Positions 50,721 through 63,864 are shown, counted from the first letter of the stretch. The stretch is DNA of 64,000 nucleotides from Tolypeutes matacus (GCA_026826555.1 JAKSZT010053769.1:6565547-6629546); one strand, 5' to 3'. Numbers and translations are program-made. Notes: generated by a model not told the origin, from the letters alone.

Positions 50721-53700
50721 ACAATAAATAGATTGCTATAGAAATGATTACTCATTACTATAGTTATTATTACTCCTTCTAGACTTAATAATCTAATTAT
50801 CTGGTGGATCTCTTTGGGACCATTTCTAGTTTATCCATTTCACTAACCTTATGGTATTCAAAATAGACAATGCTTTCAAGGCCTGCCCAGTAACAATTAA
50901 GGATTTACTACCTGTGAAGTCATGAAATTACCTCCAGTAAAAGAATAGTGCTACCATTTATCTATCCATCCATCCATTCACTCATTATTCTAACAACATT
51001 TATATGATGTCGCTTTCTTTTGTTCAACAACTGTTTGATCTATTTCCATATTCTTATAGACATTTTTCTCCCTTTTGAAGACTGGAAATCATAAAAAGCT
51101 GTCTATAGCAGCTGCTTTGAGGTCATCTACGTTTGTTGGCTGCAGGTGGAAATCTCCTTCACAGAGCCCTAAATAGAAGGCTGTAAAATCTGGCCTTTGA
51201 GGGAGCCAGACCATACCAGCTTTTTGTATAATATATCATCCACAGTATGTGTTAAGGTGCTTTTGATCTTTGAAGGCAATATCTTTCAAAATGATGTGGT
51301 GCTTATATGTGACTGTCAGTCCTTTTTAGGAATCCTGGTATCAAGCTGATTTCAATGATGATTGAATGAATTTTTAAGATGGTGTACTCATGATTCAATT
51401 TAATTGAGATTCTCTAGATCTTGTTGAAATCCAGTTGTGAGGATCAAATAAGAGAAAGTACGTGAATGGTGCTTTGAAAACCATAAAGCACTAGGCAAAC
51501 ATAAAGCATTTTATTATGGTTTCTTTCTTATTTGTCAAATTCTTTATCTCACTGAATATTAGAAGTTCCTTGCCTTCTGCCAGATTAAGGATGGAATTCT
51601 ACCAAATATTAGCCTCTTTAGAATATTTTAAAATACATTCATACTTTTCTTCAAATGTCCTTATTCTTTCTCCTTTAGGGAATAGGCACAGACCTAAACT
51701 TCAGTGTTACAGAGAAAGTTGTAGAAATTCATAGGCTTTGGTTTTTAGAGATTTGAAGAAGTTTTTCCATCTTTCTGGTGTTTTATTCCTGTCAGATTGC
51801 ATTGCTTCTTTCTTTTCCTTCTCCTCCGCCAGGTTTGGTTTTGAGCTTTGGATTCAAATAAACCCCAAAGTCAAAACAAAATGGTCAGAATTGCTGACTC
51901 TTGTTTTGCAACCATTTTTAGTCTAGCATTCACAAGAAGGAGGGTGCTGACCAGAAATTGGACCTAACTTCACCTAAAATCTTGGCAAACTTCTGGCATT
52001 TTTGAGTGAACTTCTACCAAGATGTAGATATATAGCAAAATTTCAACACATATCTAATATCATGTAAAATATAATAATATCATTATGTGAATGGTAAGAT
52101 TATTGATATTCAATATTAATCTGCCAGGTATTTTTTCGTAAAAACTAAAATAATAAACTAATTTATATTTTATAGGAAATAGAATTTTTTATTTTTAAAG
52201 TTACAGGTACATTTTGAAACCCCATATGTAAAATATGAGTAAGTATCTTCATTACCTTTGAAGTTTACTTTCAAGGTCTGAAATTAAGAAAAAACACTTA
52301 AGATAAAAACTGTGCTTATTAAGTTTCATCTCAGAATTTTTATACCTATGTTATAAACCTTCCACAACAGTGTTTTTTTACAATGGAAATGCTGACAAAT
52401 GTTATAACACCAATCCAAGGGAGCTAATTGCATGTTCATGCAAGAATTATTCACATTATCATAATATTTGGTTGAGTTTCTAATAATTTTGCCAAAATCT
52501 GCTTCCACATTGGCCAACTGCAGAAGAACATCAGCCAGAATGGCTGCCTGCTGATGGCAAATATTTCTTATTATTTTTAATTTCCTTAGTAATCCTGGTT
52601 ATGTCTCTCAAATATGATTTCATTTAGACCTTTTTTTTTTTTTTTTTGGTTTACATGTCTGAATACTAATAGTAACCTGATAGTTATGGGGAACTTGGTT
52701 TTAGACCAAAAGGCAGTTTTCAGACAGTAGTGTATAAATTGCCTCCAAGTAATATCTAAAATGGTATTTGGATTCTAAATGTCCAAATAACTTTAAAATT
52801 TCAAAAACCAATTATTATAAATTTCCAAAAGTAACCGACAATTTAGAGATTTTATAACTGGTAGAAGTTATTGAAAAACCAATGTCCAGTGATATTTCTA
52901 TCACTGTTGATTTAGAAGATACAACTTTAGCATTGTGTGTGCTATATACTTAAAAACTTGTATTAAAAAGTACATTGGATTTATGGATCCAACATGGGGA
53001 AATCTAAAACAACCACATTGCTTAGAAAAGTTGAGTGTTAACATATGGATGGGCACTGGATCAGATTGTAGATCATTTTCTGATCTCTATAGATGATGTG
53101 CTGTAAGGAATACATCAATTAATCTCTTTGTGTCTCTGATCCTTCTGCTTCAATTTGTTCCATTAGTGCAATGATTAATAAGATGCCTTACGAGACTTAC
53201 ATTTTGGGGCAGCTTCTAAATATGTCAAAAGTAAAAAAAAAAAAAAAAAAAAAAGGCAAAGCATGTATAACTGTAACAGTTTTAAGAATGGTGGATATAA
53301 TTCTTCTAGAAATTACAGGGAAATCGCTTTCCATTTACAGGCTCTGAAGTAACATTTACTAGGCTGGAGAAATATTCATTGTAGGACTACTATGTGTTTA
53401 CTATGACCATAACAGAGTGGGTCAGAAATGACGGAGATATTAGGAATGATAGATAGCTGTATTCACTCTTTAGGATCCAGTGATTTTCAGGGTCCTTTGT
53501 CGACAGTTTTGCTTCATTTCTGACTTTCAAAATTGTTTTTTTCAAAAATTATTGAGGATTCCAAGATTTGAATCAATTTTTAAAATTTAGTCAGCGTTTG
53601 TAGATGTTTTAAAAATGATATTTCATTCCCAAGAGGACCCAAAGTAGAAAGATGAGGAGCTTCAGTCAGTGTGCTTTTCCAAATCTGAATCATCTCTACA

Positions 53701-54950
53701 CTATTCTGCAAAATGTCAGCACATTTTAAAAACTGAATGAATAATGAACCTGATAGCTAAAGATGAAGGAGTGATGGAGTCTCGAGCACCCATAAAGAGT
53801 TGGGGAACAGAATATTATTTGTGAATTGAGAAATAGTTCTTTCGTTTAACAAATTGAAATGAGTAATTTTAATTTTACCTTTAAAGATATATAAGTGATA
53901 GTCTGGGTAACCAAGATTTTGTTTAAAAGAAGAGGAAAAAGAAAGGGAAAATGAATAATTTTAAATTATAAAACTGGGAGGATCTATCGAACTTTCAGAT
54001 TATTTTAATTAAAATGCTAGAGAAGTAAAATGGAACGCACTCCCTGATTTTGTGGTTATTTAGTTTTATATGGTTACATTTTTCTCTTGCCTGTTTGTCT
54101 TAATCTTCTTATGGTAGAGGTGGAAAAATTCCTTGTGAAAAGCCAGTCAAAAGTAAGAAAACATCTTTCTGAGGGAGGGGGCGCATTTGAGCACATTTGC
54201 AGCTGGTATAAAAAGCAGAACTAGGAAGTTTTCAATGTTAACAGTAAGTGCTGATGAAGGTGCTCGGAGATAAGCAAATTCCTGTTACTGGTGGGAAGGA
54301 GAGGGAAGTGGCAGACCCTTCCTAGAAAGCAATTTGGTCGTTTGTATCGCCAATCTTAAATTTTCGTTTGATCCTGCTATTTCACTCCTAGGTATCTTAC
54401 ATCAGAAGATTATCTAAGGCAGAGAAGAAATTGACCAAAATGTTCTTTGCAGCTTCATTTTTTAAAAGGAAATATTTTAGCTATCCACCTGTAAGGGATT
54501 AGGATAACGTACATAATGATGCATTCCTATGACCCTAAAATAGTCATCAAAATCATGTTTTGAACAATACGTGGAGTCACGGAAAATGTGCTTTTTCTTG
54601 AATTCTAAGTTAATAAAAAACAGCATTCGAAAGTATTCCAAATTTGTTAAATATTTTGAATTCAATTTGCATGTTAAAATGTCTAGAAAGAAATAGATGA
54701 AAAAAGTAAGCGCGGAGTGATTAAAATTTTCTTTCTCTTATTGTTTTACTTTGTTTTCAAACTTCCTACAATATTATTTTTTAATAAAATGGATTGTCTT
54801 CTAAAAGTATGACAGGGAGAATTGTGTGTCTAGGTGCTTGTGCGCAATGAGGGACCAAAAAACCTGTTGGAACAGCTTAAGACTTAGCCTTTAGGATGAC
54901 TGAACTTAGATAGGCAGTATTCCCTCACGTTCCCCTCTTCACTTACCAGT
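50720..54950. other. Intergenic AT-rich DNA
   Basis: I see no gene. It carries a T-run at 52630-52647 and an A-run at 53233-53254. The rest is unassigned. Confidence 0.5.
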
Positions 54951-55836
54951 TCTTCTTTGAAGGACTCCTATTCAGGTATTGGCAGGTCACGCAGAAGAAA
55001 AGGTCCAAACTGCTGGCGGCCCCTCCGTAGGGTCTGGCCTTAACCTCATCTCCAACAAAAGTGTTTTGCAAAGCGGAAGAACGCATCTTCTCTTTCGACT
55101 TTTCGCTCTCCTAGTCTCTAGACGTGATTCGAGTAAAAGCTATTTCCCTTACGTACTGCTAATCTAGAAAGTTTAAAGTGCGCGCTCGGTTGGCGCTTGC
55201 TTGGACAGACCTGACCCTTTCCCGGGAGGCGGCAGGTGGAAGCGCTGGCGGACAGCGAAGGCGTGGGGGCACCCAAGACACCCAACAATCCTCACGCCGT
55301 GAACGTAGTCCCGAGCTTTTACTTCTCCTTCCCTTAACAGAGTTGAGGATTCCGTGCTACTATCCTTCCAGACAGCCCTAAGGGGTCCCCATCCGGCTTT
55401 GGGGGCAAAGCAGAGGTTTGCGCTCGAGGTACCAAGGGCACAGTGATGCGGCCTTGAGACGTGCTGAGGTCATCTTAGTTGTAACCCTCCCCACTCTCCA
55501 GCCCAAAGAACCGGATCCTCACCGCCTCAGAAAAACAGGGAGAGTGGGAGACAGGGTGGAGGGAAAGGGAGAGGAATGGTCTCCTTTTTCAAGGGTTGCA
55601 CTTTCTCGGCCTGTCCTCTAAACTCCCCCTTTTCCGCGTCGCTTTCCTTCTGTCCTTCTGCCAGTCTCGAAGCACCAGACTAGAAATCAGAAGCCTCCCT
55701 CCCTAACCTCTCAAGAGACTCCCTCCCCGGACCTTAACTGCCTTCGCCTGTCTCAACTCCAAGGCCTCCCCAGGGGCTCGCGCCCGCAGGGTATGGCGCA
55801 GCACCGACTCCTGGGGCTTCAAAAAAGGTAAGAATT

Positions 55837-55842
55837 TTTATT
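55837..55842 (-). terminator. FERD3L: Candidate FERD3L polyadenylation signal
   Basis: An AATAAA on the minus strand lies 355 bases past the FERD3L stop codon. It is the nearest canonical hexamer I noticed downstream. A nearby A-run (about 55859-55877, plus strand) does not bear on this. A shorter UTR using a variant signal is possible. Confidence 0.35.
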
Positions 55843-56196
55843 TTGTTGTTTCTATATTAAAAAAAAAAAAAAAAAAAGGTAAGGAGGGGAGACTAGACTC
55901 TCTAGAAGCCTCGAAGGTTGCCTTTTGCGGAGAGGATTAGCTTCCTCCCACCCGCCGGCAGAAGCTGCTGGCCGTCGCTAGCCTCGAAGGCCCCACTCGT
56001 TTTAACGTGTCGGCCATGCCCCTGTTCCTTCCCCGAAGGGTGTGGGGATTTTACAATCCCGAACCCAAGCTCCTTAAGGCCAGACATCTGTCTGGGAGCG
56101 CCTCTCCTAGCCTTTCAGCCCCGCCCACTGCCGGGTCCTGAAACACTCCGGCCCGCGCCCATGCTAGGAGGGGCAGACACTCCCCGACCCCCGGCC

Positions 56197-56694
56197 TCAG
56201 CCGGTTTCCTTCTTCTTGCAGCTCTCCAAGAGCTCGGTCATGAAGGAGATGTAGACGATGGCCAGGCGCAGGGTTTCGATCCGGGACAGCCTCTTCTCAT
56301 AAGCAAAAGTGGGCACTTTCCTCCGCAGCTGGTCGAAGGCCTCGTTGAGGTTAAACATCCGCTTCCTCTCACGGATGTTAGCTGCCTGGCGCTGGGCGTA
56401 GGTGATTACCCTTTTCCTCTTGGGGCGGCCGAGAAGAGAAGCGCCTCTCCCTGGCTCTTCCTCTTCCTCCTCCTCGTAGCCCTCGGGTACTTCGCCTTCA
56501 TCTTCCTCGGGGTCCCCCTCCTCAAAGCGCGCCAGCCTCCTAGGCCTTCCCTCTCGGAACACAAGGGTTCGGTCCCCAAAGGGAATCCCAGGTGCGAAGT
56601 CGCAGAGAAGAGGGCCACCCGGCGAGGCCAGGGACAGGTCTGCGACGAAGTCCAGCACGGTGGCGTCCACACAGCTCTCCGGATAGGCCGCCAT
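56197..56694 (-). CDS. FERD3L: Fer3-like bHLH transcription factor, complete
   Basis: A single-exon CDS of 165 residues; human FERD3L (NATO3) is 166. Seen: a conserved N-terminus ([10 protein letters not shown]); an acidic stretch at about 57-80 with a run of seven Glu (74-80); a basic LGRPKRKR segment at 88-95; a bHLH domain at about 102-154 with NIRERKR in the basic region, LNEAFDQLR in helix 1 and a loop containing [11 protein letters not shown]; and a short Lys/Glu-rich tail. Known of the family: a Twist-related class of bHLH factors (Fer3/PTF1A-like) that is expressed in floor plate and mesencephalon and promotes floor-plate and dopaminergic progenitor fate. The ATG has G at -3 and G at +4. 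It lies about 38 kb upstream of TWIST1 on the same strand, matching mammalian synteny. No frameshift or missing key residue is seen. Confidence 0.97.
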   Translation of the reverse strand: MAAYPESCVDATVLDFVADLSLASPGGPLLCDFAPGIPFGDRTLVFREGRPRRLARFEEGDPEEDEGEVPEGYEEEEEEEPGRGASLLGRPKRKRVITYAQRQAANIRERKRMFNLNEAFDQLRRKVPTFAYEKRLSRIETLRLAIVYISFMTELLESCKKKETG

Positions 56695-56785
56695 CGCGTC
56701 AGCTTGGCTCTGCGTCTCATCGATTTTTCGCAGGGAGGGACGAGCTTGTGATGGGCTTCTTAATAGCCTTGAATCTGATGGGGCA

Positions 56786-56830
56786 CCATCACCGAAGGGC
56801 CAGAGGAATTAACATTTATAACCGAGTTAA
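56786..56830 (-). promoter_or_regulatory. FERD3L: Candidate FERD3L TATA promoter
   Basis: TATAAA on the minus strand at 56816-56821 (inside TTATAAAT) lies about 122 bases upstream of the start codon. It would place transcription start at about 56786-56790, with a 5' UTR of about 90 bases. Position and spacing are the only support. Confidence 0.45.
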
Positions 56831-58335
56831 TAACAGGATTCGTCACATCAATAGGGAAGGCTCTGACAACGTTCTTACTCTAGAAGCTGATGCAAGAAGA
56901 CAGGCTTGAGCACAGAACGAGGCCACAAGTAGAAGACTCAAAGGGACAGGCCAACAGTTCTGAAATCCTTTTCTCTGCGCCACCAGGGAGAGTTCCTTCT
57001 TGGCAACAACTCCCAGCTCTTACCTGCTGTGCTATTTGTGTCTCTCCTCACCCCCTCAGGCAACTAACATTCTGCAGTCTTCTTATCTCATGTAGTTCTT
57101 TAATTTAGGTTTGTATTTTCAAAGCCAGGATGTTTTCCACCGCGCTGGCTTCTCCTTGGCTTCCGAGTAGGAGTCCTGAATCTTGCCACCCAAAGCTGCC
57201 AATGGAAGTGAAACAAGTGCCTGTCCTTTTAATGATGTCCTGAAGGGGGGCCCTGCCTGCCAGGGGTCACCGGGAGCTGTTTGCCCAGTATCCCAGTGCA
57301 GCGGCTGCTGAAAGGCAAGACCTTCCATTAGCTTAAGTAAGCATGGCAGGGGGGCCAAGAGCACATTCCCCAGAGTCGCTGTTGGAACCGGCTTCTTCCT
57401 TCCAGGGCATAGCAAATAGCTCTCCTGCAGTGCTAGGAGCCCTGATTTCCAAAGTCTATTTTGTTTGCAATCGGCCTAACAATTGAGATACTTGACTTTC
57501 CTTTCCCTACTCTTATCTCCTACTCCTGTAGAGGATTTTCCTCCGAGGGCAGAACTTATGACGGTAATAAAGTGAAAAGTGAAGCTCAGATATTTTTTTC
57601 TGAATGTGCTTTACTATATAATACCAGTGTGGTGGTCAGAGCAAACGCTCTCCCCCCAAACAAAATTACATTCAATCTCCTTTCAAAAATGCGAGTTACC
57701 ACCTCTGATAAGCGAACAGGTCCATCAGCTCACCCTCTGCTGAAGAGTATTTCAACTTTTAAATTACAGAGCCTGTGTCTGTGAACAAAGAAATACTCTG
57801 ACACTTTCCATCGGCCATTTTATCCTCATTGATTTGGACAATAGGACTCCTGAGTGGAAACTGCTCTTTACTGATTTCTATTTAAAGGAGATTTTTGGCT
57901 ATCTTTGGATCACTTTTGGAGATGAAAAACGGTTTTAAATTTGGTAAAACGAGAATGAAATTTTACTGATTTTATATTATCTCCAATGTTTTAAAAAAGA
58001 AGTGTTCTGTTTTCCTTCTTTTTTAATAGCTGTGTTTAATTATTCAGAGTAGAGATTTTTGAAGACACCGTGGGGGAAGAATGACATTCTAGGAAACAAT
58101 TTTAACAGAGAATTAAAAATAATGGCCTAAGATGACTAGAGATCCCTTGGTTCAAGGACAAACCACTAAGGGCATTTTCCTTATTAAGGAGGTAGACTGT
58201 GGCCCTGACGGTTCAGTTAGTACATTGGACAGCTCCCAAAAACTGCCTACCAAGAAACAGGTAAGCACAAGTCCTTTGCTTATTTCTAGCCTGGAAATGT
58301 GTAATCAAAGCAGCATCACCTTGAAGACGTCGTCC

Positions 58336-58416
58336 TTTCTTCCTCCTTCTCCACCTCCTCCACCTCCTCCACCACCACCTCCTACTCCGCCTCCTCCTCC
58401 TCCACCACCACCACCC
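58336..58416. repeat. (CCT/CCA)n microsatellite
   Basis: Pyrimidine-rich trinucleotide array. A frame through it reads as polyproline, which is an artefact of the repeat. Confidence 0.9.
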
Positions 58417-60059
58417 ATTTGTGTCTGGATTTTCCCTTGTTTTGTTTATCCTTTAGTTCATCTTCTCTTCTCTTGCTTGTGTTTATTCTGCACTCTCAAA
58501 TTTGTGTTGTGGTAACTCAGGCAAAGAAGAATTGGAATTTATGTTCCTTAAAGATGTTAATGAGAATGAGGTCTTTGGTTATGACTAGTTATTTGATTTT
58601 TTTTACTATACTTCTTGCAGACAGAATACTGAAAAGTAAAAACTTATTGGAATTCAACAGTGGTTAATGGCAGAATTAATTTTTGTTTTGACAAATAATA
58701 AAATGCTTTATAGCTCTTTTAAAACTTTCTTTTATTAAATATTTGGGTGAATTTTACAGTTGATTTTTAGTTATGTTAAAGTTTTTTTCAGGGACAATTT
58801 TTTTTCTTTAAGTGCATACATAAGTAAAGTAAATACTTCAGCCAAGTGAGAATCTAGTTCTATAAATTCATTAAGGAACTTAATGAAGAAAAACATGGTA
58901 AAAATTTTAAAATTTAATCAAATAGGGGTCTGAAGCTATCATGAGACTCTAAAGACAAAATTTTCATGTATTAAAATCCCTTATGGTTTTAGCCAAAGAA
59001 TATATATTTCAATAATCATATCACCAAAGAAAATGTAGCTAAATTGATGGAACAAATACCTAGGATTGGGTTGAAATATTACTATTAAAATATGAGGGAA
59101 TCTAGAAAAATGTTTTACTAGGTATGGTCATAGCAATAATTTAAAAATAGTTTCTTTTTTTATTTCATCATAAAATCCCTAGATAAACACTTCTTTATAT
59201 AACAATGAATTCAGTTTATCTTATAAGAAACTAATAATGCTGACACAGTAAAGCCAAAATGTTAAATCCAAGTTGTTTTAACAATTGACTCATTTTTATC
59301 ATTGATTATATAACACAAATACGTGAATTATTTTTGTTTACTTATCTGTAAACATCCACTTTAGTTTTAAAAGGCTTGTGTGGATTTTTAAAATTCTTTT
59401 ATGTGGATTTATTTTGAATGGGACAAGAATCAGATGAAAAGTTGCTCTGTAGTGCTATGAATATTGATCGCAATTGGTTCTCTTTTATTTTTGTATTTTA
59501 ATAGTATTTTCACTAATAAGATACTTTCTTCCTCTTTTTTCCAATGTAAACTTTAACTTTGGAAGACACTTTTATAAAACTCCTAAAAAGACATCACTGG
59601 GGGTGTTAGAACAGTCCAAATGCACAGAAATAAAACATTGCCATGGCATTAAAAAACACTTACTACTTATTCTGGTTGTTTTTCAGTAGTTAATACATAT
59701 GAGACCAGTGCTAGATATGAGAAAAATTTCCTGATTTGGAGTTATTCCATGATTGGTGTGAGCCTTAAATAGACAATATTAATGAAATGCCTAACACAGG
59801 ACCTGGCATATTAGATGTTCAATACATGTTAATTGAGCCTGAACTTATATGGTTTGAGGCCCCAGATACAATGAACATATAATGGAGATTATTACAATAA
59901 CATAAATTAAAAATACTAAAGGGAGAGCCAATAAACAGGAAAGGCACAATCTACCTAGTTTAATGGTTCATTGTCATGAATACAGTTCTTTCTTGATGCA
60001 ATATCCCCCCAGCTTACCTAGAAAGCAGAGGTGCTACAGTGATATGGATCTTGAAATGT

Positions 60060-60140
60060 GGGTCTTGAGAAAGAAGAAGGGAAGGGGAGAAGGAGAAGGA
60101 GATGGAGAGAGGAAAAAGGAGGATTAGGAAGAGGAAAGAC
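60060..60140. repeat. GA-rich low-complexity tract
   Basis: About 80 bases, almost entirely purine on the plus strand. Confidence 0.85.
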
Positions 60141-60339
60141 TAATCAACTATATGTTATGCCAAGCACTTGAAGTGGCAAGCAGTGCAGCAAAACAGTTTA
60201 GAAGTAATTTGGGAGTCAACCTGCCTGAATTCAAACCCTACACTAATATATTATGACTGTGAGATCTCACGCAAGTGATTTATTTACTGCCTTTAAGCCA
60301 CAGATTCCTCTTTTTTTTTTTTTTTTTAATTTGAGAAGT

Positions 60340-62540
60340 CCTGAGTTTACAAAATAATTATGCAGAAGATGATGGACGACTAACAGACAAAACTGAATAC
60401 TCTAACAAAAGCAATGGAGAAAGAGCCAAAAGCTGTCCAAGAGATCTGCTTTGGGGTTCAGCAGACCAGAAGAGTGCTACACAACTCCCAGGAGGGTGAG
60501 GGACAGAGAGAAGAAGAAACCAAATCAACAAACAAGAGTTACCAACCTCCCGTGGTGGAAGGAAGGGCTCCTCTCCCCCACCGACAAGATATTAAGCTGG
60601 GGTAAAACACCTGGTTCTCTGCAGATGATTAAGAAGAGAGCAGACATCTTCCTCCTCGTCAGCTTTTTCAGAAGAAAAGGAGGGGAGGTTGGGATGCTTT
60701 TCTTCAGTGAATTTGGCCAGCAGAGCCCTCTTTGAATCTCTGATCTGATGATTTAACACAGGAACACAGGAATCTGAGACTGAAACACCTGTTTAGAAAG
60801 GTGTGCTGACTAGCACCTGTTGCTGGCCAGTCTGGAAATTTCATGGACAAAAACTGTTCACACTCTGTATCCAACCCCTGGGAGAAAATCTGCACTCCAC
60901 TAGTGAGTTCCTGGCCTGATTTTGAAAACTTAAGCTGGACAATTTTAAAAACTGAGAATAAGTTGAATCAAATATCAAAGAAGAGCTATGGAGAAAAAAA
61001 AGGCAAGAGAGAGAAATTAGGCATCAGAGTAAATTCACCAACATATTCACATGCATAGACATAAGCAAAAAATCACTGGCCATGCTAAGAAACAGGAAGA
61101 GATGGCCCAGCCAAAAGAACAAACCAAATATTCTGAAGAGATACAAGTTTTAATATAATTAGTCAGTGATAATCATACAACTCTCTGAAATCACTTCAAA
61201 GAATTTAAAAAATATATGGCTAAAAAAATTAAGGATATTAATAAGACACAGGGTGAGCATAAAAAAACAATTTGAAAGTCTGCAAAGAAAAGGAACAGAC
61301 CTTATGGGAATGAAAGACACAATGGATGACATTAGAGGCTCATAATAGCAGATTTGAATTGCTCGAAGACAGAGTAGTGATTTCAAAGACAGAACATCAG
61401 AACTGGAAAAGACAGGAGAACAGAAAGAGAAGGGAATGGAAAAAATGGAACAGAGTCTCAGGGAATTGAATGACAATGTGTAACATACAAACATTCACAT
61501 TATTGGTGTCCCAGAAGGAAAAGAGAATGGAAAAGACTCAGAATATTTGAGGAAATAATGACCAAAAGCTTCCCAACCCTTATGATGGACATAAATATCA
61601 ATACCCAAGAAAGGAAACACACCCCAAATAGAATAAATCTGAATAGACTTAACCTGGGACACCTACTATTCAGAAAGACAAATATCAGAGATAAAGAGAG
61701 GATTCTGAAAGCAGCAAGAGGAAAGAAAGCATGACCTTCAAGGGAAACTCGGTAAGATTAAGTGCTGACCTCTCATCAGAAACCATGGAGGCAAGAAGAA
61801 AGTGGTATGATGTATTTAAGGTACTGAAAGAGAAAAATTGCCAGTAAAGAATTCTGTATCTGGCAAAGTTGTCCTCCTAAAATGAGGATGAGTTCAAAGT
61901 CTTCACAGACATATGAAAACTGGTAGAATATGTTACCAAAAGACCAGATTTGCAAGAGATACTAAAGGGAGTGCCTCAGCCTGAAAGGAAAAAACTGGGG
62001 TGAGAGATTTGGAGAAGAGTTTAGAAATGAAGATTCTTAGGAAGGGTAAACAAAGGATAAGAAGACAAACAATAGGGAAGCGGCTGTGGCTCAATCAGTA
62101 GGGCTCCCGTTTACCATATGGGAGGCCCCAGGTTTGGTTCCCAGGGCCTCCTGGTGAAGGCAAGCCCGCCCGCGCGGCGTGGTTAGCTGACCCAGCGAGC
62201 ACAAGCAGCAAGGGAGGGATAAATGAATAAATAAATAAAATCTTAAAAAAAAAAAAAAAAAAGACAGACAATAGAACAATATGACAACAGAGAGCCAAAG
62301 GATAAAATGGATGAATTAAGTATTGCCCTTACAGCAATAACACTGACTGTTAATGGATTGAACTCCACAATCAAAAGACATGGACTGATAGAATGGATTA
62401 AAAATATGAGCTGTCTATATGTTGTCTACAAGAGACCCACCTCAGATGTGAGGCAGAACCAGGTTAAAAGTGAAAGGTTGGAAAAAGGTATTCCATGCAA
62501 ATAGTAACCAAAAAACAGCTGGAGTAGACCAGATAAATGT
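60340..62540 (+). mobile_element. 5' half of a decayed L1 (5' UTR, ORF1, start of ORF2)
   Basis: Sense L1: a 5' UTR-like stretch to about 61050, ORF1 debris to about 61730 (NRINLNRLNLGHLLFRK and a KERILKAARGK signature near 61620-61730), an inter-ORF segment, and the N-terminus of ORF2 endonuclease (62307-62504, TVNGLNSTIKRHGLIEWIK). It is truncated after the endonuclease start. A SINE inserted at 62075-62260. Stops and frameshifts abound. It is non-functional. Confidence 0.8.
62075..62260 (+). mobile_element. Xenarthran tRNA-derived SINE inside L1
   Basis: It starts GGGAAGCGGCTGTGGCTCAA, has tRNA-like A and B boxes and ends (AAATA)n then an A-run. It is the same subfamily as the SINE at 4310-4516. 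Flanks AAGACAAACAATA (62062-62074) and AAGACAGACAATA (62261-62273) form a 13-bp target duplication with one change. It lies between the ORF1 and ORF2 relics. Confidence 0.9.
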
Positions 62541-62956
62541 AAAATAACAACATTATAGTATATGAGAATATACCACTATTAATGCATGCCTTTTATAATT
62601 GAGGGTCCTTTGGTCATCACACTAATGTTCAGTTTCCAGTTTTTTTGCTATTACAAATAGTAGTGCTGTGGTATTTTTGTGCATGTCTTTGGTGAGCACA
62701 CATATGCATTTCTGTTTGGTATATACCTAGAAGTGGAAGGCTATGCATATATTCAGCTTTAGTAATTATTGCCAATTTTTTTTTCAAAATTGTTTGTAAC
62801 AATTTACTCTAGCATCAGCAATGTATTAGAGCCCCAGTTTCTTTACATTCTTGCCAAAACTTATTTAGGCCATTCTGAAGAAATGTATGGGTATCACATT
62901 ATGGTTTTAATTTACATTTCCCTAATGACAAGCAAAATTGAGCACCATTACATATT

Positions 62957-63587
62957 TTTTAACAAATCAATTCTACTGGTACACATTAATAAAGCGTAAA
63001 TCCATCCAAAGTGTACAATCAATGGTATTTGGTATAACCACATAGTTATGCATTCATCACTTCAATTATTATCAGAGCATTTTCATTATTCCAATAATAA
63101 CAATAATAAACAAATAACAGACGAACAAACAAAACAAAAACCTCATCACCTCTCAATCTATGCTCCCCCTTTCATACATAGCTGCTACTCTGTTTCCGTC
63201 TCTCTAGTTTTTGTATTTATATTTTGTAAAAGCAATCTTATATATGCAATATTACCCGTGTTTGTATTTCACATGAGGTTTCACTGTGTTATACAGTCCT
63301 ATGTTACATTTTTTAGCTTCCCTTCTACTGATATACATGACCTTAGACTTTCCCTTTCAATCACTATCATACCCATATAATATTAGCTCTGCTAGTTACA
63401 AACACCATGGTGTGCTTTCACCTTTTCTATTCATTTCCAAAGATTTACAAACAACCTTTTTACCAGTTCTGCACAGATTAACCCCCAGTTTTCCATTCTC
63501 TACCTTCATTCTATTTTCTGGTGACCTATATTGTAATTATTAACTCTATGAGTTAACACAATATGTTTTGCTCATAATAATGCAATC
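62957..63587 (-). mobile_element. 5'-truncated xenarthran L1 3' UTR insertion
   Basis: A 631-base antisense L1 3' end, homologous to 22560-22920 of the large L1. It is flanked by AGCACCATTACATATT (62941-62956) and AGCATCATTACATATT (63588-63603), a 16-bp target duplication with one change. The A-tail is reduced to a short T-run on the left. Confidence 0.82.
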
Positions 63588-63690
63588 AGCATCATTACAT
63601 ATTAGATAATTAATTACGATCTTTGGTGTACCTGCTCAAGTGTTTTGCTAAGTTTTCTAATTTTTTAAAATATTCTGGATATGAGTCTTA

Positions 63691-63717
63691 TATTATATAT
63701 ATATATATATATATATA
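63691..63717. repeat. (TA)n microsatellite
   Basis: Alternating TA tract within the old L1M. Confidence 0.95.
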
Positions 63718-63864
63718 AAACATCTCTTCCTAATTTGGTGGCTTTTCTTTGCCACCAAAATTTGGTATGTTTTGGTGAAAATAAATTCTTGTTTTAATGT
63801 AGTTTGATTTATCAAATTTTTCCTCCTTGGTTAGTATTTTTTTTTTTTTGGAATATTTTTTTTC

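Larger units (their letters stand above)
54950..56740. promoter_or_regulatory. GC-enriched FERD3L neighbourhood
   Basis: Base composition rises sharply from AT-rich DNA at about 54950 and falls again after the FERD3L start. CpGs are scattered but denser than in the flanks, especially 55000-55300 and 56100-56700. Apart from FERD3L the open frames here lack recognisable domains. It probably contains 3' UTR and regulatory DNA. Confidence 0.5.
56830..60340. other. Non-coding DNA upstream of FERD3L
   Basis: No gene is seen. It contains a proline-codon-like (CCT/CCA)n microsatellite at about 58336-58416, a purine-rich GA tract at 60060-60130, and a MIR tail-like segment at about 59750-59840. Confidence 0.5.
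62560..63850 (-). mobile_element. Old L1M 3' end, split by a younger L1 fragment
   Basis: Pieces at about 62560-62956 and 63588-63850 are antisense L1M sequence in continuous order ('ttttgctattacaaatagtagtgct', 'tatacctagaagtgg', then 'aattttttaaaatattctgg' and 'ttttaatgtagtttgatttatcaa'). The gap between them is filled by a separate insertion with its own target duplication. Confidence 0.65.

Noticed and set aside
55918..56751. A 277-codon plus-strand frame opposite FERD3L
   Set aside because: Antisense shadow of the FERD3L CDS and flanks. Its hydrophobic stretch is the complement of the acidic Glu run.
58132..58515. A polyproline-containing frame suggesting an SH3-binding protein
   Set aside because: The prolines come from a CCT/CCA microsatellite. 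There is no other domain and the surroundings are non-coding.
60340..63600. A single L1 with a 5' inversion (twin priming), because a sense 5' half is followed by an antisense 3' end
   Set aside because: For an antisense L1 the inverted 5' part should lie on the right; here it lies on the left. The antisense 3' fragment also has its own 16-bp target duplication, so separate insertions explain it better.
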